Part shown: in pieces, positions 27,069 through 34,933 of the stretch
How positions within the stretch are numbered: the stretch's first letter is position 1
Layout of the letters: each line of letters opens with the position of its first letter
DNA from: an uncultured Lachnospiraceae bacterium
Lineage (GTDB): Bacteria > Bacillota > Clostridia > Lachnospirales > Lachnospiraceae
Direction of reading: 5' to 3'
Length of the DNA: 64,000 bases
Assembly (NCBI GenBank): GCA_934343915.1
Contig: CAKRIL010000006.1
Coordinates: 1-64,000, forward strand
Notes under the pieces: generated by a model
The model's database searches: none
Told to the model about the DNA's origin: nothing
Seen by the model: the letters and a program-made list of their open reading frames with translations, nothing else
Program-made: the position numbers and the translations under genes

Positions 27069-27566
27069 ATGACGATTACTATTGAAGAGGAGACCAAGGT
27101 TGACTTTGACTTTGACTACAGGAAGGTTATTGAGGATGTTATAAATCAGGCAATGGACTATAAGGCATGCCCTTATGAGGCTGAGGTCAGCGTGACGCTC
27201 ACGGACAACGAATCAATTCATTCTATTAATAAGCAGTTCAGGAATATTGATAATCCGACGGACGTGCTCTCGTTTCCGCTTGTCGACTATGAGGAGGCGG
27301 GTGAGTTCGGCTTTCTTGAGGAGAGGGATGACTGCTTCAATCCGGAGAGCGGAGAGCTTATGCTTGGAGATATTGTGATATCGGTTGAGAAGGTGTATGA
27401 GCAGGCGGACAAGTATGGACATTCACCGAAGAGAGAGCTTGCTTTTTTAACGGCACACAGTATGCTTCATCTGTTCGGGTACGACCATATGACACCTGAG
27501 GAGGCGGCAGTTATGGAGAAAGGGCAGGAGGATATTCTTGCCAATATAGGAATAACAAGAGATTAA
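27069..27566 (+). CDS. ybeY: Endoribonuclease YbeY (16S rRNA maturation)
   Basis: A 165-residue zinc metalloenzyme required for 16S rRNA 3'-end maturation and ribosome quality control. The zinc motif H-x3-H-x5-H is intact in HSMLHLFGYDH (residues about 129-139). The segment IDNPTDVLSFPL, also typical, lies near residue 60. Operon order phoH-ybeY-cdd is standard for the phylum. Confidence 0.96.
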   Translation: MTITIEEETKVDFDFDYRKVIEDVINQAMDYKACPYEAEVSVTLTDNESIHSINKQFRNIDNPTDVLSFPLVDYEEAGEFGFLEERDDCFNPESGELMLGDIVISVEKVYEQADKYGHSPKRELAFLTAHSMLHLFGYDHMTPEEAAVMEKGQEDILANIGITRD

Positions 27567-27593
27567 TAAAAGGATTGTATGAGGAGGATTTTT

Positions 27594-27992
27594 ATGACAG
27601 AGAGAGAATTACTTATAAGCAAGGCTAAGGAATATATGAAGAATGCGTATACTCCATATTCCAAGTTCAATGTGGGTGCAGCCATTTTGACGGACGATGG
27701 AAGAATCTTCGGAGGCTGCAATATCGAGAATTCATCCTACGGTGCAGCGATATGCGCGGAGAGAACGGCAGCGGTTAAGGCAGTGTCGGAGGGGGCGGAG
27801 CACTTCAAGGCGTTGGCTGTTGTGTGTTCGACAGGTGAGTATGCTTACCCTTGCGGAATATGCCGCCAGTTCGTAGGCGAGTTCATGGAAAAGGACGGAA
27901 TGCTCTACTTAGAGGATAAGAATGAGGGTGAGCTTTCAATACCATTCTTTGATTCAATACCATATTTTTTTACAGGTGACAGAATAAAATAG
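27594..27992 (+). CDS. cdd: Cytidine deaminase
   Basis: Deaminates cytidine and deoxycytidine to uridines in pyrimidine salvage. The zinc ligands and catalytic Glu are Cys54 and Glu56 in CAERTA, and Cys87 and Cys90 in PCGICRQ. YSKFNVGAA near the N-terminus shapes the substrate site. The length of 132 residues is usual for the tetrameric class. The start is the ATG at 27594 because the AGGAGG ribosome site at 27580-27585 lies inside the upstream in-frame ATG alternative. Confidence 0.96.
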   Translation: MTERELLISKAKEYMKNAYTPYSKFNVGAAILTDDGRIFGGCNIENSSYGAAICAERTAAVKAVSEGAEHFKALAVVCSTGEYAYPCGICRQFVGEFMEKDGMLYLEDKNEGELSIPFFDSIPYFFTGDRIK

Positions 27993-28041
27993 TAATTTTA
28001 AGCAGACAATATACAAAAAGCTCGCAGAAAGGATGTGCAGA

Positions 28042-28644
28042 ATGCGGAAATTGTATATTATCTGCTTTGTTACTCTTACGACATTATTTATAACCTGCTA
28101 CTGCATAGGTTATTATGCGGTAGTGAAGGGAGAAAAAAAGACCGAGCCTGTGAGGGATTATTATGAAGTGAGACAGGCAGGTGTATCGGATGAACCGGTA
28201 GTTAAGCGCGATACGGAGCTGATTGTTGAGGAATATGATATAAATGCTCATACGACAGACACCTATACGGTGGTTCCTTCGATTGATATATTGGGGCTTG
28301 ACAGAGCGGCATACGCACAGACACTTAAAAATTACATGAAAAATCCTGATGATGAGGATATACAGAGAGGCTTAAGCTCAATTACCGTGCTTGAATTCTC
28401 TTCCAACCGAATTGTAATCAGAAAAAGCTATGATGTGCCGACGTACAGCACCACGGAGAATTTTATATTATATGCGCTTGACGGGCGTGTGGTTGTGTAT
28501 TATGAGGATTTTGTGACGATATATGATTATACGGATATTGATGTGACCGACCTTCCTATTGATTTGCAGAGGGAGATATATGTCGGCAAGCAGATTAAGA
28601 ACTTACAGGAATTATACGATTTTTTGGAGGACCATACTTCATGA
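28042..28644 (+). CDS. Membrane-anchored protein of unknown function
   Basis: A 200-residue protein. One N-terminal membrane helix (about residues 4-25) is followed by an extracytoplasmic domain of about 170 residues rich in Asp, Tyr and Val. The anchor plus small C-terminal domain recalls BofC-like sporulation proteins, but I see no convincing motif. The ATG at 28042 has GAAAGGA eight bases upstream; an ATG at 28033 overlaps that site. Its stop overlaps the next start (ATGA), so the two genes are coupled. Confidence 0.75.
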   Translation: MRKLYIICFVTLTTLFITCYCIGYYAVVKGEKKTEPVRDYYEVRQAGVSDEPVVKRDTELIVEEYDINAHTTDTYTVVPSIDILGLDRAAYAQTLKNYMKNPDDEDIQRGLSSITVLEFSSNRIVIRKSYDVPTYSTTENFILYALDGRVVVYYEDFVTIYDYTDIDVTDLPIDLQREIYVGKQIKNLQELYDFLEDHTS

Positions 28645-30044
28645 AGTATGATGTAATTGTTATTGGTGCCGGAGCTTCCGGCATGATGGCTGCCGTACAG
28701 GCGGCAAAGAGCGGCAGAAGTGTCGCGGTACTGGAGATACTTGCAAGACCGGGAAAAAAGATACTTGTGACAGGAAACGGCAAGTGCAATCTGACCAACT
28801 ATAAGATTGATGATAGCTGTTATCACACGGACAGTGGCAGCACTGAGGATATCATTGGGGTGATAGAGCAATTTGACTCTAAGGCTGTCACTGAATTTTT
28901 CCGTGAGGAGGGAATGCTGGTCAGGGACAGGGACGGTTATGTGTACCCATACAGCGAGCAGGCTTCATCAGTGCTTGATTGCCTCAGACAGTGCCTTGTA
29001 AGGTACGGTGTGGAGCTTATATGCGGCTGTGAGATAGCTTCCGTAAAAAAGAGCGGTGATGAGTTTGTGATTTTGGGAAATATAAGGGATATTGAGGCAG
29101 AAAACCGCAGGGCGGAGGCAAAAAAGAACGGCGCTAAAAAGGATGGCAATAAGAAGAACGTTAGGGAAGTATCCGCCGCTGAGAGCGTTTCTGCAAGAAA
29201 GTTTTCCTGCTCATCGGACAGGCTTATCGTCGCGACGGGATCTGCTGCCGGAGGCGTGTGCGACCAGGGTGCCGGCATGGCGGGAAAACAGACAGGGAAC
29301 ACGCACGGCGCTGATAAATCCAACTCAGTGCTTGGATATGATATAGCACGCAGCTTCGGACACCACATCATTAAGCCTCTGCCGGCACTTGTGGCGTTAG
29401 GCTGTGAGGAGAGTTTTTTTAAGGAAGTATCGGGAGTTCGTGCCAAGGGAGAAATACAGCTTCTGATAGATGGAAGGAGTGTGGCTTCCGATGTGGGAGA
29501 ACTTCAGCTTACGGACAACGGTATATCAGGAATACCTGTATTTCAGGTGAGCCGTTATGCGGTGGCGGCACTTGATGCTGGAAAGAGCAGGGTTCAGGCG
29601 GAGCTTGATTTCATGCCGGAATATGGCGAAAAAGAGCTTATTGCGTACATAGATAGAATTAAAGCTGATATGGCTGGTGCGGAAAAAAAACATGAAATGA
29701 TAAAGAAGGGCAATACGCCAAGCTTTGCCGATATACTCACGGGTTTTGTAAATAAAAAGCTTATGAACCTGTTTGTAAAGCTTTCGGGCGGGCAGACAGA
29801 ATCGCTTGTCCGAATTATCAAGCATTTTAAGGTGACTGTTATCAATTCAAAAGGAATCACATCAGCACAGGTATGTCGTGGCGGCGTGAGGCTTGATGAG
29901 GTCGATACTGCAACCATGGAGTCTAAGCTCTGTCATGGCTTGTATTTTTGCGGTGAAATACTTGACGTGGATGGCTGCTGTGGCGGATATAATCTGCAGT
30001 GGGCGTGGAGCAGCGGATGGATTGCGGGGGCGGTGAGAACCTAG
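28641..30044 (+). CDS. BaiN/HI0933 family FAD-dependent oxidoreductase
   Basis: A 467-residue flavoprotein. The N-terminal dinucleotide motif VIVIGAGASGMMAA and the family signature RPGKKILVTGNGKCNLTN are intact, and the C-terminal GLYFCGEILDVDGCCGGYNLQWAWSSG is the second FAD-contact signature. Members are annotated as NAD(P)/FAD-dependent oxidoreductases; one bile-acid enzyme, BaiN, belongs here, but most substrates are unknown. A Lys/Ala/Asn-rich, probably disordered insert lies at about residues 153-180. It overlaps the upstream gene by four bases. Confidence 0.9.
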   Translation: MKYDVIVIGAGASGMMAAVQAAKSGRSVAVLEILARPGKKILVTGNGKCNLTNYKIDDSCYHTDSGSTEDIIGVIEQFDSKAVTEFFREEGMLVRDRDGYVYPYSEQASSVLDCLRQCLVRYGVELICGCEIASVKKSGDEFVILGNIRDIEAENRRAEAKKNGAKKDGNKKNVREVSAAESVSARKFSCSSDRLIVATGSAAGGVCDQGAGMAGKQTGNTHGADKSNSVLGYDIARSFGHHIIKPLPALVALGCEESFFKEVSGVRAKGEIQLLIDGRSVASDVGELQLTDNGISGIPVFQVSRYAVAALDAGKSRVQAELDFMPEYGEKELIAYIDRIKADMAGAEKKHEMIKKGNTPSFADILTGFVNKKLMNLFVKLSGGQTESLVRIIKHFKVTVINSKGITSAQVCRGGVRLDEVDTATMESKLCHGLYFCGEILDVDGCCGGYNLQWAWSSGWIAGAVRT

Positions 30045-30090
30045 GCGATTTTGTTGGGATTTACTGAATATAATCTTCTCTGGACATATA

Positions 30091-30117
30091 TATTATTATT
30101 ATTATTATTATTATTAT
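30091..30117 (+). repeat. Trinucleotide tandem repeat (TAT)9
   Basis: Nine uninterrupted TAT units lie between the flavoprotein gene and the promoter region of the next gene, ending eight bases before a candidate -35 box. Such tracts are prone to slippage. Confidence 0.9.
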
Positions 30118-30124
30118 GTAAATG

Positions 30125-30153
30125 GTCACAGGGCAAAGACTTTCAGTTATAAT
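30125..30153 (+). promoter_or_regulatory. Candidate promoter for the small four-helix membrane protein
   Basis: GTCACA (30125-30130), 17-base spacer and TATAAT (30148-30153), about 57 bases before the start codon. The -10 is perfect, the -35 only four of six. Confidence 0.4.
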
Positions 30154-30209
30154 ACATGTGGAATAATGCAACATCGTTGGTTTATAATTTTAATATCAAG
30201 GAGGTTACC

Positions 30210-30614
30210 ATGGCTGATAAAACGAAAATATCCGGACTTCTAAAGGCAACGGCCCTGTCTGTTGTATTGGCGGCGGCAGTGTGGTTCGCCGGACTGGTAT
30301 TCAACCCACCGGGGCTTGAAATGGTACTTGCAATTGCAGCCATCGTGTTTTCCGTTATATCGATATGCCTTGTGGTATGCTGTATCGCGTGGAAAATAAA
30401 TTCACAGGTATCACTGTATAAGGTTTTTGCCATCGCGGATATAGTGTTGGCTGTGCTGGCTGGGGGATATGCGGTGTACGATATAAGGACGGACACAGGA
30501 TGGTTTGCCGGACTTTTGGGCGCACTCATAATGTTCATGGGTATGCCGGTTTTCGTGTCTTTACTGTTGGGAGACTGGGTAGTATGGCTTGTTAACCGGA
30601 AAAGGAATAGATAA
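30210..30614 (+). CDS. Small polytopic membrane protein, unknown
   Basis: A 134-residue protein with four predicted membrane helices (about residues 9-27, 33-57, 66-84 and 94-116) and a basic C-terminus NRKRNR. Not assigned to a family. The ATG at 30210 follows AAGGAGG with ideal spacing; the in-frame ATG at 30156 has none. It stands alone between the flavoprotein gene and the convergent sensor kinase. Confidence 0.75.
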   Translation: MADKTKISGLLKATALSVVLAAAVWFAGLVFNPPGLEMVLAIAAIVFSVISICLVVCCIAWKINSQVSLYKVFAIADIVLAVLAGGYAVYDIRTDTGWFAGLLGALIMFMGMPVFVSLLLGDWVVWLVNRKRNR

Positions 30615-30626
30615 TGAGATATAACT

Positions 30627-30716
30627 TCCTTCTGCGTGTACGATGAGGGATACAGAAGGAGTACATAGGGCATGAGATAGGCTAAGCCCTCAGGCAGCAG
30701 GGTGTGCTGCCTTGAG
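30627..30716. other. Structured intergenic region with three successive hairpins
   Basis: Three inverted repeats lie in the 160-base gap between convergent genes: TCCTTCTG (30627-30634) with CAGAAGGA (30653-30660); AGGGC (30667-30671) with GCCCT (30686-30690); and CTCA-GGCAGCA (30689-30699) with TGCTGCC-T-TGAG (30705-30716), an 11-pair stem with one bulged base and a five-base loop. None is followed by a T-run on either strand. It may serve as a bidirectional transcript end or be a small RNA. Confidence 0.5.
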
Positions 30717-30774
30717 CTGAGCGTTGGGGATATGACAGGCAAGCTTGTAAATAAACCGTGATGTAACAATCCTG

Positions 30775-32124
30775 TTATTGCAGATGGAGTAAAACGGAAG
30801 CGTGAAATGCTTTGCCATCATGCGAAAACACGGAGTCACCGTTATATTTATGAGCAATTTCAGCAATACTTTTTAATCCTATGGCGGTGTGATTCTTTTT
30901 GGTAGAAGGGTATTCATTTCCATTAGGCTTAAGCTCATTGGAGTAGCTGTTGTCCAAGGTTATGGCAAGCATGTTACCTGAGACAGCCATGTTGAGCTTT
31001 ACAAATGGCTCCTTAGGCTGTGCTGCTGCGGCAGTTACGGCGTTATCTAAGAGATTGCCGAGCAGAACGGCGAGATCTGATGAATCAATTGAGCCGCTGT
31101 CAAAGTCTGTAATGTTGATCAGCATATTGATGCCTGAGTTTCTTCCGAGCTGGTTGTAATAGCCGATTACGGCATCTATTGCTTTATTCCGGCTGAACCG
31201 GATCAGTTCAGTGTTGTCGAGGTTGCTTATGTACTCATGGATTTTTGACAGAGCTTTCTGTGATTCATTGTCATGTATTTTTTCTGCAATATAGAGCAAA
31301 TCATACTTAAAATTATGTTTCAGTTCTCTTACCGTATCTATTGAATCGGAAAGATTCTTATATTGTTCGCGCTGGATTTCCAGAGAATTATTTAAAAATT
31401 CATAGTGTGCCTTGTTCAGAATATTGTCATGGGTCAATACCAGCAATCTGAACATCATAAAGTATATGAAACACACCGAAAAAATCAGTGTAAGAAATAG
31501 GAATAATGTAAGTGGATTATATATATTTTCAATGTCTATCAGTATAAGACCGCCAAATAACAAAGCAAACAATAAGATTGATACTATGCTCATAATGCCA
31601 TAGCCGACAGAGTCTATCTTATCCGCAATAGGAAGATAAGTTTTTTTAATTATGATATAGAGTAACGGACAGAAGACAAGTGTTATGCATACTAAAACTA
31701 AGAGGGAATAACTGCGGTATGGAAGTCCGTCATAGACACCATTATTGTGAAGCAGCCATGTTGAGATTATGTTGCAGGTATATGTGATAATAAAAGCGAT
31801 AACCATAACGAAAGAAAAAGTGAATATCTTGCGCTGCCAGGAGGTTCTTGTCAGAAACAGGTAGATGAAAAGACATGGAATAATACATATAAGAAACACG
31901 CCGTTGACAAGAAGGCTCCGGCCGGAAACATTCATCTGTGAGTTATAAAGGTAGAGACAGAAAGCGGCAAAAAGAGCACTTATAGTGGTCAATAATGCCA
32001 TAATTATCCTGCATGTTTTTTTGCTGCTGAGACGGTAACAGTCTCTGAGCGGAAAAAGTGTGAGCAGTGCAAATGGAGCCAGCTGTGCAAGACATCCAAT
32101 GAAAAATCGTAAATAAATTATCAT
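30775..32124 (-). CDS. AgrC-like GHKL sensor histidine kinase
   Basis: A 449-residue membrane kinase. About six membrane helices fill the first 235 residues, as in the peptide-sensing AgrC/ComD/VirS group. Then come a coiled-coil linker, the phospho-acceptor histidine in RELKHNFKYDLLY (about residue 270), the ATP-binding N box LLGNLLDNAVTAA (about 350) and a GIGLKS-type segment IGLKSIAEIAHKY near the end. It is cotranscribed with a LytTR regulator ten bases upstream. No AgrB/AgrD-type peptide genes are visible next to it, so its signal is unknown. Confidence 0.9.
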   Translation of the reverse strand: MIIYLRFFIGCLAQLAPFALLTLFPLRDCYRLSSKKTCRIIMALLTTISALFAAFCLYLYNSQMNVSGRSLLVNGVFLICIIPCLFIYLFLTRTSWQRKIFTFSFVMVIAFIITYTCNIISTWLLHNNGVYDGLPYRSYSLLVLVCITLVFCPLLYIIIKKTYLPIADKIDSVGYGIMSIVSILLFALLFGGLILIDIENIYNPLTLFLFLTLIFSVCFIYFMMFRLLVLTHDNILNKAHYEFLNNSLEIQREQYKNLSDSIDTVRELKHNFKYDLLYIAEKIHDNESQKALSKIHEYISNLDNTELIRFSRNKAIDAVIGYYNQLGRNSGINMLINITDFDSGSIDSSDLAVLLGNLLDNAVTAAAAQPKEPFVKLNMAVSGNMLAITLDNSYSNELKPNGNEYPSTKKNHTAIGLKSIAEIAHKYNGDSVFSHDGKAFHASVLLHLQ

Positions 32125-32134
32125 AAGTTACTCC

Positions 32135-32872
32135 TTATTGATTTGAACTTCTGGACAGGTTAAACATATAGTCCTGATATTGTTTCTTCAGCTTGCTGCG
32201 GTTACGCCTTGAAAGGGTTATGTCCATGCCGTCAGATAAGATTATGTGGTCAAAAAAGAAATCTCTTATATGACGCATGTTTACAATATAGCTTCTCTGC
32301 GCACGCATGAAGCCATTGGTGTCAAGCTCATGCTCAAGTGAACTTAATGATGAAAAGGACTTGTATATTGCGTATTCCGTGTGAAAAAGACAAGTCTTGT
32401 TATATATTTCGATATATATAAGACTGTTAAGGTCTATAGGTACAATGCCGTCTTCCGTGGAGATATTCAGCGTGTTTCTCAGATTATGTATCAGCCTCAT
32501 CCTGCACCTATCCAGAGCTTCGTGGATATCCCTCTGCTGTACCGGTTTCACAATGTAGTGGACTGCGTTGAGCGAAAATGCCTTCACTGCATAATCGTCG
32601 CTTGAAGTAATAAATACAATACATGAATATGACCTGTTATCTGTCTCTGATATGACCTCAATGCTGTTGGTCTCAGCCATAAAAATATCCATAAAAACGA
32701 TATCGTAATATATGCTTGAGGACATGAAGGAGGATAAGCTGTTGTACACATCAATTTTATAAGTAAATTCGTACCCTGCACCGGATTGAAAGATATCCGG
32801 AATGGTGTCTGTTATCATATCCCTGATTCTTTCAGCGTATGAATTGTCGTCATCGCATACTGCAATTTTCAT
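32135..32872 (-). CDS. LytTR family response regulator
   Basis: A 245-residue DNA-binding regulator. The receiver domain has the acidic pocket CDDD (residues 6-9), the phospho-acceptor Asp62 in VFMDIF and a conserved Lys in YIVKPV (about 112). The C-terminal LytTR domain (about 145-240) includes the GFMRAQRSYIVNMRHI segment typical of AgrA/VirR proteins. The ATG at 32872 is chosen because GGAG lies about eight bases upstream and MKIAVCDDD is the normal receiver start. It is transcribed away from the injection-system operon and probably controls it. Confidence 0.93.
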   Translation of the reverse strand: MKIAVCDDDNSYAERIRDMITDTIPDIFQSGAGYEFTYKIDVYNSLSSFMSSSIYYDIVFMDIFMAETNSIEVISETDNRSYSCIVFITSSDDYAVKAFSLNAVHYIVKPVQQRDIHEALDRCRMRLIHNLRNTLNISTEDGIVPIDLNSLIYIEIYNKTCLFHTEYAIYKSFSSLSSLEHELDTNGFMRAQRSYIVNMRHIRDFFFDHIILSDGMDITLSRRNRSKLKKQYQDYMFNLSRSSNQ

Positions 32873-32909
32873 TGTATTCTCCGTTCCTGACTTTCTGTGT
32901 TTAATAAAA

Positions 32910-32938
32910 ATTATATCAATATGTATAGACAAATGCAA
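32910..32938 (-). promoter_or_regulatory. Promoter of the LytTR regulator and kinase operon
   Basis: On the minus strand TTGCAT (32938-32933), a 17-base spacer, and a perfect TATAAT (32915-32910) with an extended -10 TG. The -35 lies inside one of three related copies of AAARTTRCA on the minus strand, spread over 32933-32972, which may be an autoregulatory site. Confidence 0.75.
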
Positions 32939-32984
32939 TTTTATCTTGTAATTTTGCGTAAAGTGCAACTTTAGTGCGTGAAAT

Positions 32985-33015
32985 GAAGTTCTATACACAG
33001 TGATAGTAAGTTATA
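32985..33015 (+). promoter_or_regulatory. LytTR-like direct repeat at the injection-operon promoter
   Basis: GAAGTTCTA (32985-32993) and TAAGTTATA (33007-33015) are separated by 13 bases, giving 22 bases from start to start, the usual spacing of LytTR binding sites. They match the AgrA-type consensus only in the A-A-GTT core. They overlap the -35 and -10 of the candidate promoter listed next. Confidence 0.5.
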
Positions 33016-33017
33016 AT
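32989..33017 (+). promoter_or_regulatory. Candidate promoter of the contractile injection operon
   Basis: TTCTAT (32989-32994), 17-base spacer and a perfect TATAAT (33012-33017). The -35 matches the consensus in only three positions, which fits a promoter that needs an activator. The 5' leader would be about 65 bases. Confidence 0.45.
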
Positions 33018-33088
33018 AATCTATATTTATGGTGAACGCGACGAAACTATCGGAAAATAAACACTGATTTTAGTAAAGGAGCACTAAA

Positions 33089-34420
33089 GTGGGAAGTGAA
33101 CAGGAAAATGTCAGAAAAAATAAAGAAGCTTTGAAAAAAGCCGATGAAGCGGAGAAGAAAGCTGAAGCCGAAGTCAAACCGGAAAAAACGGAGTCGGAGA
33201 CAGAGAGAAAGGGAAAGGAAGAAAAGCCGGGCTTTTTTAAGAGGACATGGGGAAAAATTAAAACCGGTGCTTCCAGGGCAAAGAGAAAGGGATTGAAGGC
33301 TGTAAGCAAAGACCCCGATGATATGACGGACGATGAATTCAATGAGCACCTGAAGGATTTAGAAGGTGATGGGGATATAGGTTATGCTTCGAGATACTAT
33401 GAGCTGATTGACGAGCTCAGCAAAATGCCAAGTCTTATGGCACTCACAAAGCAGTCTGAGGGTCAGAAGGACAAGGAGGACGCTGTGGATGAGGCTGTCA
33501 AGGATACCCAGAAAGAGCAGGATTCGGAGGAGGCACCGGCGGGTAAGGAAGAAATAGCAAAGAAGGTGCAGGAAGAACCTGCAAAGGCGGAAGAACCGGC
33601 GAAGAAAGAGAAAGCGCCGGAGAAGATAGAGACAGCAGAGACGCCGGTCAAGACAGAGGCAGCAACAGAGAATGCAGAGACAGAGGAATCACCAGCTAAG
33701 GAAGAAACCCCAGAGAATGCAGAAGCAGAGAACAAGCCGGCAGACATAGAAGAAGAGCCTCATTCAGAAGAAATTCAGTCTGATAAGGGTACTGTTGCAA
33801 GGCAGATAGTCGGCGAGACAGCCAAGGTGGCTGTTGAAAATAAGGATAAGGCAGTCGGTATCTACAAGAACAGCCGTCGCCAGAAGACTCTTGAGAAGCT
33901 TGCCGGACAGACGGATAACACAACCGGTAAGGGACGCAGTTACAGGTATATGGCAGCGCAGACTAATAAGGAAAAGACGCAGGCGGGCTTTGACATAGCC
34001 ACAACAGCGGTGAACACGGTAAGCGATATGCTGCAGAGATTCGGTTCATCAAAGGTTGGGGATATCGCAGGAAAGATTGCGGGTTATATCAATAAGGCGC
34101 TTGCCTTTGGCAAGGATTTTATGTCAAAGAGAATTGAAAAAAAGGCTATAAAGGACGGAATAAAGGGACTTGTCGGCGGCAATGACACCTACAGGAAACT
34201 CAAGGATAAATACAGGCTTCATGGACAGGATATGAGACGTGCCATAAGGACTGCGGCAAAACATTCATCGGTCACGGACCTGATAAATGCGGACAAGGAT
34301 AAGCTGAGCGGTGAATACGCAAAGAACGTCAAGGATAAGGATTCGGGCGTAGCCGATGTGATGGGTCTGGCAGGCGGCACAGATGAGCAGGCAATGAAAA
34401 AAGCACTTGGAAGATCATAA
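33089..34420 (+). CDS. Highly charged Lys/Glu-rich protein, first gene of the CIS operon
   Basis: A 443-residue cytoplasmic protein of unknown family. The first 60 residues are Lys/Glu-rich, residues about 125-235 form a low-complexity Glu/Ala/Pro/Lys linker, and the C-terminal 200 residues are basic and helical (GKIAGYINKALAFGKDFMSK; RRAIRTAAKHSSVTDLINA). No signal peptide or enzyme motif is visible. A disordered linker joined to a basic helical domain in the leading position makes a loaded cargo or a regulatory scaffold possible; this is inference. The start is a GTG with AAAGGAG eight bases upstream, and that ribosome site lies in the loop of a small inverted repeat. Confidence 0.75.
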   Translation: MGSEQENVRKNKEALKKADEAEKKAEAEVKPEKTESETERKGKEEKPGFFKRTWGKIKTGASRAKRKGLKAVSKDPDDMTDDEFNEHLKDLEGDGDIGYASRYYELIDELSKMPSLMALTKQSEGQKDKEDAVDEAVKDTQKEQDSEEAPAGKEEIAKKVQEEPAKAEEPAKKEKAPEKIETAETPVKTEAATENAETEESPAKEETPENAEAENKPADIEEEPHSEEIQSDKGTVARQIVGETAKVAVENKDKAVGIYKNSRRQKTLEKLAGQTDNTTGKGRSYRYMAAQTNKEKTQAGFDIATTAVNTVSDMLQRFGSSKVGDIAGKIAGYINKALAFGKDFMSKRIEKKAIKDGIKGLVGGNDTYRKLKDKYRLHGQDMRRAIRTAAKHSSVTDLINADKDKLSGEYAKNVKDKDSGVADVMGLAGGTDEQAMKKALGRS

Positions 34421-34432
34421 GAGGGAATTAAG

Positions 34433-34918
34433 ATGACTGCGGACAATAAGGTTAAAGACAGGCTGCTTGATACGATTAAATTGAAAGCAGAGGAAGCAGG
34501 TTATGAAGTGATAATTCTGCTAAGTAATGGGACAAGGATATACAGGCTGCTGCTTGATGGGCTGGGTGCATCACAGGACGGTCTTGCAGTACTTGAGCTG
34601 AATTTCCTTGATGACACGGACATGGGGCTTGAGGCGGATGAAGGTATTTTACAGTTCTTTGTCACATTTGATGTTGAGATCGATAAAAGCAAGCTTACAC
34701 AGATACTGGTTGCACTAAATAAGATTAACATGGTGACAACCTTCGGGGCATTTGAACTGTATACAGATGAATGGCAGTTATATTATAGGTATACACAGCT
34801 TATAAAGCTTGATGAAGCCGGAGTTCCGGCTGATGTTATGAAGGTTTTAAACTGGATTATGGCGTTTGCAGATGATGCCTATGACAATATTACGGAGCTT
34901 GCAGGGGGCAGGTTCTGA
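34433..34918 (+). CDS. YbjN-like small protein
   Basis: A 161-residue acidic protein. The alternating strand/helix pattern and the C-terminal segment LYTDEWQLYYRYTQLIKLDEAG followed by a helix resemble YbjN-domain proteins, whose fold is shared with type III secretion chaperones. The assignment rests on pattern alone. It lies 12 bases after the charged first gene and 15 bases before the AAA+ ATPase. I infer it may be a chaperone for a neighbour in the operon. Confidence 0.6.
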   Translation: MTADNKVKDRLLDTIKLKAEEAGYEVIILLSNGTRIYRLLLDGLGASQDGLAVLELNFLDDTDMGLEADEGILQFFVTFDVEIDKSKLTQILVALNKINMVTTFGAFELYTDEWQLYYRYTQLIKLDEAGVPADVMKVLNWIMAFADDAYDNITELAGGRF

Positions 34919-34933
34919 TTCAGGAGACAGCTT

